Position numbers and translations under genes: made by a program
Shown here: positions 1-7,627 of the stretch, piece by piece
Layout of the letters: each line of letters starts with the position of its first letter
Numbering within the stretch: position 1 is the first letter of the stretch
The notes under the pieces: model-generated
Told to the model about the DNA's origin: nothing
What the model saw: the letters and a program-made list of their open reading frames with translations, nothing else
Databases searched by the model: none
Assembly (NCBI RefSeq): GCF_900104695.1
Contig: NZ_FNSW01000001.1
Location: 372,001 to 436,000 of the forward strand
DNA: 64,000 nucleotides
Source of the DNA: Paenibacillus sp. GP183
GTDB taxonomy: Bacteria; Bacillota; Bacilli; Paenibacillales; NBRC-103111
Direction of reading: 5' to 3'

Positions 1-119
1 CAGCTGCACGGAAGCTGATACATAGCGCACTGGATGCGGGTGGGGATGATAATGTCACGGTTATTTTGATGGGACATGATCAGGAAACGGAAATAGAAAC
101 GGAAAATGAAAAGGGGTGA
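1..119 (+). CDS. prpC: PrpC/Stp-type PP2C Ser/Thr phosphatase, C-terminal end only
   Basis: This is the last 38 codons of a reading frame that enters from the left edge and stops with TGA at 117-119. It contains GGDDNVTVIL, the C-terminal GxDNxTVI signature of PP2C phosphatases, followed by a short acidic tail. The enzyme would dephosphorylate the targets of the kinase encoded 6 bases downstream, the usual prpC-prkC pairing in Firmicutes. Only the tail is visible, so the metal-binding aspartates upstream cannot be checked. Confidence 0.85.
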   Translation, partial: AARKLIHSALDAGGDDNVTVILMGHDQETEIETENEKG

Positions 120-125
120 TGAGGA

Positions 126-2252
126 TTGATCGGTAAAAAGCTCGGAGGACGTTATGAAATTCTGGAACAAATCGGCGGCGGCGGCATGGCACTCGTTTAC
201 AAAGGCCTGGATATGCTGCTTCATCGCTATGTGGCAGTGAAGGTACTGCGCCACCAATATGTGCATGATGAGGAATTTATTCGTCGTTTTCGCCGTGAAG
301 CTCAGTCGGCCGCCTCGCTCTCTCATCCCAATGTAGTCAGTATTTATGATGTAGGGCAAGAAGGCGAAACTCATTACATCGTCATGGAATATATCGAAGG
401 CACTACTCTCAACGATATTATCAAGGAGAAGGCTCCGCTTCAGGTGGAGGAAGCTGTGCATTATGCAAGCCAAATTGCAGATGCGCTTGATCACGCTCAT
501 CATAACGAAATCATTCATCGCGATATAAAACCTCATAATATTTTGATAGGCAAGAATGGAAGGGTCAAAGTAACTGACTTCGGGATCGCTCGAGCTGCGA
601 CTTCTTCGACCATTACACAGACGGGTTCCGTTATCGGCTCTGTCCATTATTTCTCTCCGGAGCATGCTAAAGGTACAAATACCGGTGAAAAATCCGATTT
701 ATATTCTCTGGGCATTGTCATGTATCAGATGCTGACGGGTAAGCTTCCTTTTATAGGAGAAAGCCCAATTAGCGTAGCCCTTAAGCACTTGCAGGAAGAT
801 GTGGAGGAACCGCGCAAGGTAAATCAATTAATTCCGCAAAGCGTGGAAAATATCATCCTTAAAGCGATGCGCAAAAAAACAGATGAACGGTACCAGTCTG
901 CCAGCCAGATGCATAAAGACCTGGAAACTTGCCTGCTGCCGGAACGGCGCAACGAAGCTAAGGTGATTTTCTGGGAATCAGAAGGCATGGATGAAGAGCG
1001 AACACTCGTCATGCCGGCGATCCGCGCAAATCAATTTGGCAATCCATTTGAGGCAGAACCGGCTGTGGCCAGAGGGGTTGAGCCTGAAATGACTAAGAAA
1101 AACGGTTGGATAAAACCGCTGGTATGGATTGTCATTCTTTTGCTGCTATTGGGTGTAATGTGGTATTTGGTCGGCTATGTGAAAGGTAAGCTTGCCATCG
1201 CGAATACGGATATCATGGTGCCAAACGTAGAGAGTATGCTGCTGCCCAAAGCAGAAGAAAAATTGAAGGCGGCAAATTTGGATAACATCACGATTGAGAG
1301 ACAGGCTAGTGATGCAGCCAAAGATATCGTCATTCGTCAAGACCCTAAAGATATGAAGGTAAAATTCGGAGCCAAAATTGCTTTAATCGTAAGCAGCGGC
1401 CCCACTAAGCCCAAGATGGGCAGCTTTGTCGGCCAACCGTTGAAGGAAGCCAAGCTGCAGCTAGCCGTTCAAGGTGTCAAAAACGACGCCCAATTCGCAG
1501 TAACACCAACGTTCAGTAATGAAGCCGTGGATACGGTTCTTGAGCAATTTCCTACTCCGGGCGAAGAATTTGATGCAGCCACGGTCGTGATTAAATTAAG
1601 CGTCAGCAAGGGCCCTGAAACGTTCAAAATGCCGGATTTGGTCGGAAAGACAGAGGCGGACGCCAAAAAACAAATCAGTGATCTCGGTTTAAAGCTGCCA
1701 GCAGACGGCATCACGCGTGATAAGAGCTATAAGCAGCCTAAAGGGAAGGTCATCATGCAATATCCTTTTGATTTCAACCAGGACGTAGCTCCAGGATCGC
1801 AGATCAAGCTTGTCATCAGTGACGGGCTGCCTGCAGATGCGGGTCCGATTGATGTGAAGGTTCCGGTTAAGCCTGCGGTCGATGGCAAATCCTCCGTTTA
1901 CAGCATTGTGGTCAGTGACGCCCAGTACGATAATTTTGATTACAAAACCGATACGATTACCAAAGAAACCACGATCAATGTGAAAATCGTCGTTTCACCA
2001 GACAGTAAGGCCGTGCTTTTGGTCAAAATTGACGGCAAGCTGGTCAACTCGATCACACGCACCTATCAAGACTATTTGGATCAGAAAAACGGCGTATCTC
2101 CTTCGCCTGGTTCTTCGTCTACGGCAAGCCCTAGTCCATCACCATCTGTAAGCCCGTCGGCTTCACCGAAAAATGGCGCAACAGGTGCATCGCTGAGACC
2201 AAACGGATCGGCTAATTCTGCCGGTCCATCCCCAAAGGGAGGCTTGAATTAA
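126..2252 (+). CDS. prkC: PASTA-domain membrane Ser/Thr protein kinase
   Basis: A 708-residue eukaryotic-type kinase that senses peptidoglycan fragments and regulates cell-wall metabolism and, in Bacillus, spore germination. The kinase domain spans about residues 10-270, with the Gly-rich loop at 17-20, Lys39, HRD at 131-133 and DFG at 151-153. One membrane helix lies near 330-351. Three PASTA repeats follow outside the cell (about 362-570), then an extra beta-type domain and a low-complexity Ser/Pro/Ala tail. The start is TTG behind GGGGTGATGAGG, six bases after prpC. It overlaps rsgA by one base, so prpC-prkC-rsgA are probably co-transcribed. Confidence 0.96.
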   Translation: MIGKKLGGRYEILEQIGGGGMALVYKGLDMLLHRYVAVKVLRHQYVHDEEFIRRFRREAQSAASLSHPNVVSIYDVGQEGETHYIVMEYIEGTTLNDIIKEKAPLQVEEAVHYASQIADALDHAHHNEIIHRDIKPHNILIGKNGRVKVTDFGIARAATSSTITQTGSVIGSVHYFSPEHAKGTNTGEKSDLYSLGIVMYQMLTGKLPFIGESPISVALKHLQEDVEEPRKVNQLIPQSVENIILKAMRKKTDERYQSASQMHKDLETCLLPERRNEAKVIFWESEGMDEERTLVMPAIRANQFGNPFEAEPAVARGVEPEMTKKNGWIKPLVWIVILLLLLGVMWYLVGYVKGKLAIANTDIMVPNVESMLLPKAEEKLKAANLDNITIERQASDAAKDIVIRQDPKDMKVKFGAKIALIVSSGPTKPKMGSFVGQPLKEAKLQLAVQGVKNDAQFAVTPTFSNEAVDTVLEQFPTPGEEFDAATVVIKLSVSKGPETFKMPDLVGKTEADAKKQISDLGLKLPADGITRDKSYKQPKGKVIMQYPFDFNQDVAPGSQIKLVISDGLPADAGPIDVKVPVKPAVDGKSSVYSIVVSDAQYDNFDYKTDTITKETTINVKIVVSPDSKAVLLVKIDGKLVNSITRTYQDYLDQKNGVSPSPGSSSTASPSPSPSVSPSASPKNGATGASLRPNGSANSAGPSPKGGLN

Positions 2253-3175
2253 TGCCGCAAGGATGGATTGTCAAGGCTTTAAGCGGCTATTATTACGTGC
2301 TTCCGGAACAATCCGATCTGAAACAGCAGCGATCAACGGTTCAATGCAGGGCAAGAGGGGTATTTAAAAAAAGAGGAATTTCCCCGCTGGTTGGGGACCA
2401 GGTCATCTATGAGCTCACGGAAAATGGGGAAGGAACCGTAACGGAAATTCTTCCTCGCTCCTCTGAGCTTATTCGACCACCTATCGCCAACGTGAAGCTG
2501 GCCGTATTGGTTTTTTCCGTAACCGAACCGGCTCTCAATCTTCAACTGCTGGACAAATTCCTTGTACATATCGAGCACTCCGGACTAGACTGTGTGCTTT
2601 GTTTTACCAAGTATGACCTGCTGGGCGACTCTACAGTGAAGGAATCGGCACTAAACACAGAGCTGCACCGTATTTTCCAGCTGTATGAAAGTATTGGGTA
2701 CCGAATCGTGGTCACCAGTGCCAAGCAAAAGCAAGGCCTGGACGACTTGATCGGGCTGCTCACGGGCACCATCAGTGTGTTTTCCGGACAGTCGGGTGTG
2801 GGCAAATCTTCCCTGCTCAATGCGCTTATCCGTGATCTGACGCTTGAAACCAATGCCATCAGCCAAAAGCTGGGCAGGGGAAAGCATACGACACGCCATG
2901 TGGAGCTGCTGCCGCTCGACGGGGGTGGATTCGTAGCGGATACTCCCGGATTCAGCCAGCTTGATTTTATGGAGCTTGAGGCCGAGGATTTAGGCCCCTG
3001 CTTTAAAGAGTTTGCGGAGCTGGCAGAAGGCTGCAGATTCAGAGGCTGCATCCATCTCCATGAACCCGGCTGCAAGGTTCGGGAAGCATCGGAGGAAGGG
3101 CTTATTGCCTCTTCCCGTTATGAGAGTTACCTTACATTTCTGAACGAAATCAAAGATAGGAAAAGGAGGTATTAA
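2252..3175 (+). CDS. rsgA: Ribosome small-subunit-dependent GTPase A
   Basis: A 307-residue circularly permuted GTPase that assists late 30S maturation. An N-terminal OB fold is followed by G4 (TKYD), then G1 (GQSGVGKSS, about residues 178-186), then G3 (DTPGF). The permuted order G4-G1-G3 is diagnostic. A C-terminal zinc site follows, with Cys/His in [14 protein letters not shown]. The length is normal for the family. The ATG overlaps the prkC stop by one base, and a GGGAGG ribosome site lies inside prkC. It is equivalent to Bacillus yloQ. Confidence 0.96.
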   Translation: MPQGWIVKALSGYYYVLPEQSDLKQQRSTVQCRARGVFKKRGISPLVGDQVIYELTENGEGTVTEILPRSSELIRPPIANVKLAVLVFSVTEPALNLQLLDKFLVHIEHSGLDCVLCFTKYDLLGDSTVKESALNTELHRIFQLYESIGYRIVVTSAKQKQGLDDLIGLLTGTISVFSGQSGVGKSSLLNALIRDLTLETNAISQKLGRGKHTTRHVELLPLDGGGFVADTPGFSQLDFMELEAEDLGPCFKEFAELAEGCRFRGCIHLHEPGCKVREASEEGLIASSRYESYLTFLNEIKDRKRRY

Positions 3176-3177
3176 TC

Positions 3178-3828
3178 ATGGTTACTATTGCTCCTTCTAT
3201 TTTATCAGCGGATTTTTCAAGGATTGGGAGCGAAATCGAGGAAGTGGAGAAGGGCGGAGCGGACTGGATTCATGTGGATGTGATGGATGGTCACTTTGTA
3301 CCGAATATTACGATAGGACCTCTTGTCGTTGAGGCTATCAGGCCCCATACGAAGCTTCCGCTTGATGTGCACCTGATGATTGAGCGGCCGGAGCGCTATG
3401 TGGTTGATTTCATTCGGGCAGGCGCCGATTCCGTTTCTGTCCATGTCGAAGCCTGCACCCACCTCCACCGGACGCTTCATCTGATCAAGGAGAATGGGGC
3501 CAAGGCCGCAGTCGTCCTGAATCCGGCAACTCCGCTTAGCAGCATCGAATATGTGCTCAATGCAGACCTGGATATGGTGCTGGTTATGACCGTAAATCCA
3601 GGTTTCGGTGGCCAAAAATTCATTCCGGAGATGCTGAAGAAAATTCGTTTGCTGCGCGAGAAAGCGACCAAGCTCGGACTCGATGGACTGCTTATCGAGG
3701 TGGATGGCGGCATCAACGAAATGACAGCCAGGCAAGTCGTGGAAGCAGGAGCAAATATCCTTGTAGCGGGAAATGCTGTGTTCGGCCAGTCCAACCGGGC
3801 TGAAGCCATCACACGAATTCGCGGTTAA
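3178..3828 (+). CDS. rpe: Ribulose-phosphate 3-epimerase
   Basis: A 216-residue TIM-barrel enzyme interconverting ribulose 5-phosphate and xylulose 5-phosphate in the pentose phosphate pathway. It begins [10 protein letters not shown] and has the metal-binding [12 protein letters not shown] segment (about residues 32-43), [16 protein letters not shown] and the second catalytic Asp in EVDGGIN. It starts two bases after rsgA with a strong AAAAGGAGG site, continuing the prpC-prkC-rsgA-rpe order known from Bacillus. Confidence 0.97.
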   Translation: MVTIAPSILSADFSRIGSEIEEVEKGGADWIHVDVMDGHFVPNITIGPLVVEAIRPHTKLPLDVHLMIERPERYVVDFIRAGADSVSVHVEACTHLHRTLHLIKENGAKAAVVLNPATPLSSIEYVLNADLDMVLVMTVNPGFGGQKFIPEMLKKIRLLREKATKLGLDGLLIEVDGGINEMTARQVVEAGANILVAGNAVFGQSNRAEAITRIRG

Positions 3829-3954
3829 GGGGAATAACTGAATCAGTTTGGCATACATATGGTTACAGGAGCTTTTTGTTCTTGTAGCTTTTTGTTTTCT
3901 CAAAGCACTTTTTTCCGGTTCGGGCATATAATGTGCTGAACTTCCAAGCGGATA

Positions 3955-4023
3955 CTTACGATGCAAGTTTTCTAACGAAAACTCAAGTGAATGCTTACGA
4001 TGCAAGTTTTCTAACGAAAACTC
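3955..4023 (+). repeat. Two perfect 30-bp direct repeats, each with a hairpin, upstream of spoVM
   Basis: Positions 3955-3984 and 3994-4023 are identical over 30 bases and lie 39 bases apart. Each copy contains the palindrome GTTTTCTAACGAAAAC (7-bp stem with flanking A/T, TAAC loop). The second copy ends just before the spoVM ribosome site. A dispersed intergenic repeat family or a regulatory element for spoVM are both possible. Two copies with a 9-bp gap do not make a CRISPR array. Confidence 0.8.
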
Positions 4024-4039
4024 TAAGGAGGGGTAGAGG

Positions 4040-4120
4040 ATGAAATTCTACACAATCAAGCTACCAAGATTTCTGGGTGGATTTGTCAAAGCCATACTGA
4101 ATACGTTCAGCAAAAACTAA
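4040..4120 (+). CDS. spoVM: Stage V sporulation protein M (26-residue coat-assembly peptide)
   Basis: A 26-codon gene encoding a small amphipathic helix that recognises the positively curved forespore membrane and anchors SpoIVA at the start of coat assembly. It starts MKFYTIKLPRFLGGFVKA, nearly identical to Bacillus SpoVM including Pro9, and has the usual length. A GGAGG-type site (AAGGAGGGGTAGAGG) precedes the ATG. In Bacillus it is transcribed by sigma-E. A CATATAAT motif at 3925-3932 could be a sigma-E -10 box, but no clear -35 was found. Confidence 0.95.
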   Translation: MKFYTIKLPRFLGGFVKAILNTFSKN

Positions 4121-4150
4121 ACTTCTCGGCTGAGTCCTCTCCCAGAACGC

Positions 4151-4179
4151 AAAAAAAGCACCTCCGCAGGTGCTTTTTG
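4151..4179. terminator. Bidirectional terminator between spoVM and rpmB
   Basis: Perfect stem AAAAGCACCT / AGGTGCTTTT with loop CCGC, flanked by A-run and T-run. It can serve spoVM (plus) and rpmB (minus), which converge here. Confidence 0.9.
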
Positions 4180-4195
4180 TCTATCCAGGAAATTG

Positions 4196-4384
4196 TTATA
4201 CGCGAGTTAATTTACCGGATTTAAGAACACGAGTACTTACATAGACACGTTTCGGTTTACCGTCTACAAGAATACGAACCTTTTGGACGTTAACGCCCCA
4301 AGTACGTTTGTTTTTATTATTCGCGTGAGACACGTGGTTACCCGTGCCTGGACCTTTACCGGAAATAAAGCATTTGCGGGACAT
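4196..4384 (-). CDS. rpmB: 50S ribosomal protein L28
   Basis: A 62-residue L28 starting [20 protein letters not shown], typical in length and sequence. The frame stays open 123 bases further upstream, but the ATG at 4384 has the AAGGAGGTG ribosome site and matches the family start, so the longer version is rejected. It is oriented opposite to its neighbours, as in Bacillus. A sigma-A-like promoter lies at 4514-4543, giving a leader of roughly 125 bases. Confidence 0.97.
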   Translation of the reverse strand: MSRKCFISGKGPGTGNHVSHANNKNKRTWGVNVQKVRILVDGKPKRVYVSTRVLKSGKLTRV

Positions 4385-4513
4385 ATTTGACACCTCCTTC
4401 GGCAGTATACAAAGCAGCCTGGGCGGCAAGCCTAAGCTTGACATGACAGCTTTCGTCAATTTCACTGAACATTTCATGGTAATCATCATATCTTTAAGAA
4501 AACACACTTAAAT

Positions 4514-4543
4514 ATAATAGCACAGGCCGAAGACTAGAGTCAA
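4514..4543 (-). promoter_or_regulatory. Candidate sigma-A promoter of rpmB
   Basis: Read on the minus strand: TTGACT, an 18-base spacer, TATTAT. It sits about 130 bases upstream of the rpmB start and points at it. Confidence 0.55.
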
Positions 4544-4635
4544 TGAAATCACGGAATGGAATGTCATTTATTTATTCGAACTATTATAGTACAATGTAAA
4601 GTAGTCCATAGACTAGCATAAGGAGATGTAGATCT

Positions 4636-4995
4636 GTGCCCATAGAGCTTTCAACAGAAAACGGCAAAATAATTGTAACTGACGAGGTGATAGCTGTACT
4701 CGCAGGATCGGCAGCTTTGGAATGTTATGGACTTGTCGGCATGGCTTCTCGTAAACAGCTTAAGGACGGTATTGCCGAGCTTCTGGGCCGTGAGAACTTG
4801 AGCCGGGGGGTAGAGGTTCGCCGGGAAAATGACCGCCTTGATATCGATTTGCACATCATCGTCAGCTATGGCACCAAAATATCGGTGGTTGCGAATAATG
4901 TACAAACTAAAGTTAAGTATATTTTGAACGATGTTGTAGGTCTTCACGTAGACGATGTCCATATATTTGTGCAGGGTGTGCGTGTAGCCCGTTAG
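4636..4995 (+). CDS. yloU: Asp23/YloU family alkaline-shock-type protein
   Basis: A 119-residue Asp23/Gls24-family protein of unknown biochemical role. It has the family pattern of an N-terminal strand (GKIIVTDEVIAVLAG) and the central VRRENDRLDIDLHIIVSYG, with alternating strands and helices throughout. The GTG start at 4636 follows AAGGAGATG. It lies 20 bases before the fatty-acid kinase gene yloV, the order conserved across Firmicutes, which suggests co-transcription. Staphylococcal homologues localise at the membrane; that is family knowledge. Confidence 0.9.
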   Translation: MPIELSTENGKIIVTDEVIAVLAGSAALECYGLVGMASRKQLKDGIAELLGRENLSRGVEVRRENDRLDIDLHIIVSYGTKISVVANNVQTKVKYILNDVVGLHVDDVHIFVQGVRVAR

Positions 4996-5015
4996 CCAGG
5001 AAGGAGCATATAGCT

Positions 5016-6743
5016 TTGAGTAAGCGCTTTATAATCATGAATGGAAATGATTTCACCCATATGATCCTCGGGGGAGCGGAGAATCTTCGTCAAAATGTCG
5101 ACAGAGTGAACGGGCTTAACGTATTCCCTGTTCCCGACGGAGATACAGGTACAAATATGAATTTAACACTAACCTTCGGTGTGGAGGAATTAAAAAGAAA
5201 GCCGTCGTCCCATATCGGTAAAGCAGCCGAGACGTTGTCCAAGGGCCTGCTGATGGGCGCCAGAGGGAACTCGGGGGTCATTTTGTCCCAGCTGTTTCGC
5301 GGCTTTGCGAAGAATGTTCATGATCTAGAGGAAGTCAATGCCCAGCAATTCGCGGCAGCATTGCAGCAGGGCGTAGAAACGGCATATAAGGCGGTCGTTA
5401 AACCGGTAGAGGGCACGATTCTGACTGTGTCCAAAGAAGCGGCCAAGCATGCGGTACAGTATCGGCGCGGCGAGGATATTCTGGAGCTGATGCGGGAGGT
5501 TTTGCGCAGTGCGGGCGAAGCTCTTGCCAGAACACCGGACCAGCTTCCGATTTTGAAGCAGGTCGGCGTCGTTGATGCAGGCGGCCAAGGTCTGGTCTGC
5601 ATTTATGAAGGCTTTATTACGGCTATGCAGGGAGGGGCTGCAGGTGCCGGAGCACCCTTAAGTTCAGCGGCAGCAGCCGTTACTGCGATGAATGTTACGC
5701 AGGCGGCGCATCAGATGATGAGTTATCGTCCTGCGCAATCTCATATGGCGACCGAGGATATAGAATTCGGATATTGCACCGAATTTATGCTCACGGTGGT
5801 GCCGGACAAAGTGAAAGGACTGTCCTTTACGGAAGGGCAGTTTCGCGATGAGCTCAGCAAGCTGGGAGATTCACTTCTCGTCGTATCGGATGAGGAACTG
5901 GTCAAGATTCACATTCACGCCGAATATCCGGGTGAGGTGATGAACTTGGCGATGAAATACGGTGATCTCAGCCGGATTAAAATTGAAAATATGCGCGACC
6001 AGCATAGTAACATTGTTGAGGGCGCCGAAAATAGATACAGCTCTATGCATTCGACTGCACTAGCAGTGAATCAGACGGAAGCCAAGCCATATGGATTTGT
6101 TGCAGTTGCCATGGGGAGCGGGATTACTGAAATTTTAACAAGTGTCGGCGTGGATATTGTACTTTCCGGCGGGCAAACGATGAATCCCAGCACTGAAGAT
6201 TTAGTTAATGCCGTTAATCGAATCCATGCAAAGACCGTATATATCTTACCCAACAACTCGAATATCATATTGGCGGCCCAGCAGGCTAAGGAGCTTGTAG
6301 AAGGCAAGCAGTTGATCGTCATTCCAACCAAATCGATTCCACAGGGGCTTTCCGCTATTCTGGCTTTTCAAGAACAAGCAGAACCTGATGAAAATACCAA
6401 AGAAATGACAGCAGCGATTCAGCGTGTGAAAAGCGGTCAGGTAACCTACGCGGTACGCGATACGAATATGGACGGCATGGAAATCAAGCAAGGTCACTTC
6501 ATCGGTATCGATAACGGAAAAATCGTCAGCTCGGAGCCGGGATTGATGGCCGCAAGCAAGAAGCTGTTGGAGGAAATGATTGAGGAAAGCTCCGAAATCG
6601 TGACCATACTTAGCGGAGAAGATGCCAAAGAAGAAGATATCGACGAACTCGAGGCTTTTATCCGAGAGATGTATCCAGAGGTCGAAATTGAACTGCATCC
6701 GGGCGGACAACCGCTTTACCCCTATATTTTTTCGGTGGAATAA
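5016..6743 (+). CDS. fakA: FakA-like fatty acid kinase ATP-binding subunit (DAK/DhaL family)
   Basis: A 575-residue homologue of Bacillus YloV and staphylococcal FakA. The N-terminal DhaL (dihydroxyacetone kinase L) domain has FPVPDGDTGTNMNLTL, the Asp-rich Mg-ATP site (about residues 39-54), and GARGNSGVILSQ. A central domain and a C-terminal DegV-like segment follow. FakA phosphorylates a fatty acid held by FakB to give acyl-phosphate. The TTG start follows CAGGAAGGAG. A DegV/FakB gene follows 29 bases later, which strongly supports the kinase role. Confidence 0.9.
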   Translation: MSKRFIIMNGNDFTHMILGGAENLRQNVDRVNGLNVFPVPDGDTGTNMNLTLTFGVEELKRKPSSHIGKAAETLSKGLLMGARGNSGVILSQLFRGFAKNVHDLEEVNAQQFAAALQQGVETAYKAVVKPVEGTILTVSKEAAKHAVQYRRGEDILELMREVLRSAGEALARTPDQLPILKQVGVVDAGGQGLVCIYEGFITAMQGGAAGAGAPLSSAAAAVTAMNVTQAAHQMMSYRPAQSHMATEDIEFGYCTEFMLTVVPDKVKGLSFTEGQFRDELSKLGDSLLVVSDEELVKIHIHAEYPGEVMNLAMKYGDLSRIKIENMRDQHSNIVEGAENRYSSMHSTALAVNQTEAKPYGFVAVAMGSGITEILTSVGVDIVLSGGQTMNPSTEDLVNAVNRIHAKTVYILPNNSNIILAAQQAKELVEGKQLIVIPTKSIPQGLSAILAFQEQAEPDENTKEMTAAIQRVKSGQVTYAVRDTNMDGMEIKQGHFIGIDNGKIVSSEPGLMAASKKLLEEMIEESSEIVTILSGEDAKEEDIDELEAFIREMYPEVEIELHPGGQPLYPYIFSVE

Positions 6744-6772
6744 TAATCTGATTGGTGAGGTGAGCCTTTTAA

Positions 6773-7627
6773 GTGAGCAATATTCGAATCGTCACCGACA
6801 GCACGGCGGACATCCCGTTATCCGTAAGGAAGGAACTTGGCATTGAAATGGTACCGCTGAAAATCCATTTTGGCAGTGAAACCTTTCTTGATGCAGTAAC
6901 CCTTCAGTCGGAGGAATTCTACGGAAAGCTGGCTGCCGCATCTACGCTGCCTACAACCTCCCAGCCTTCGCCGGTCGAGTTTTTGGAGGTTTATAAAAAG
7001 CTGACTGAAGAGCCGGATACGGAAATCATTTCGATTCATCTGGCCGCTTCCCTTAGCGGAACTTATCAGTCTGCTGTGATTGCACGCTCGATGATGGAGG
7101 AAGAGCAGAGCCATGTACATCTCTTTGATTCTCGGTCTGCCTCTTACGGAATTGGTGTGTTGGCTGTAGCCGCTGCGAAAGCTGCCAAGGAAGGACAAAG
7201 TGTTGAGCAGATCATGGAGCTGGTTCAGAGGATCAGGGAAAAGTTCAAAATTTATTTTTTAGTAGATACATTGACTTATCTGCAAAAAGGCGGGCGCATC
7301 GGCAAAGCTTCTGCATTGATTGGTTCCTTGCTCAATATTAAACCGATTCTCTCATTGGATGATAATGGACAGGTTGTGCCCATCGACAAGGTGCGCGGTC
7401 AGAAGAAGGCCATGGCTCGCATCATTGAAATGATGAGCGGGGATATCACCGGCAAATCCATCCACCTTCATGTCGCTCACGCAAACAGTATGGAAACCGC
7501 TGTCCAGCTGCGCGAAATGATAGAAGCTCAATTTGAAGTGCTGAGCTTTGGCTACATTGACTTGAGCCCGGTGGTCGGCACCCATGCCGGTCCTGGAACC
7601 GTAGCCGCGTTCGTGCTTCCGGATTAA
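6773..7627 (+). CDS. DegV family fatty-acid-binding protein (FakB-like)
   Basis: A 284-residue DegV-fold protein. It starts with IVTDSTADIP and has the SLSGTYQSA loop that contacts the lipid carboxylate, TLTYLQKGGRIGKA, and a C-terminal VGTHAGPGTVA motif. FakB proteins present fatty acids to FakA. This one is encoded directly after the fakA-like gene and overlaps recG by one base. In Bacillus subtilis this slot holds sdaAB/sdaAA, so the arrangement differs. The GTG start has a GGTGAGGTG site. Confidence 0.88.
   Translation: MSNIRIVTDSTADIPLSVRKELGIEMVPLKIHFGSETFLDAVTLQSEEFYGKLAAASTLPTTSQPSPVEFLEVYKKLTEEPDTEIISIHLAASLSGTYQSAVIARSMMEEEQSHVHLFDSRSASYGIGVLAVAAAKAAKEGQSVEQIMELVQRIREKFKIYFLVDTLTYLQKGGRIGKASALIGSLLNIKPILSLDDNGQVVPIDKVRGQKKAMARIIEMMSGDITGKSIHLHVAHANSMETAVQLREMIEAQFEVLSFGYIDLSPVVGTHAGPGTVAAFVLPD

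Noticed and set aside
3217-4005. 262-codon minus-strand frame opposite rpe and the spoVM repeats
   Set aside because: It runs antisense through rpe and both direct repeats, with no recognisable protein.
3955-4023. CRISPR-like pair of direct repeats
   Set aside because: Only two units, a 9-bp spacer and no cas genes; internal hairpins and position fit a leader or intergenic repeat better.
4385-4507. N-terminal extension of rpmB
   Set aside because: The ATG at 4384 has a consensus ribosome site and the exact L28 start; the extension covers the leader.
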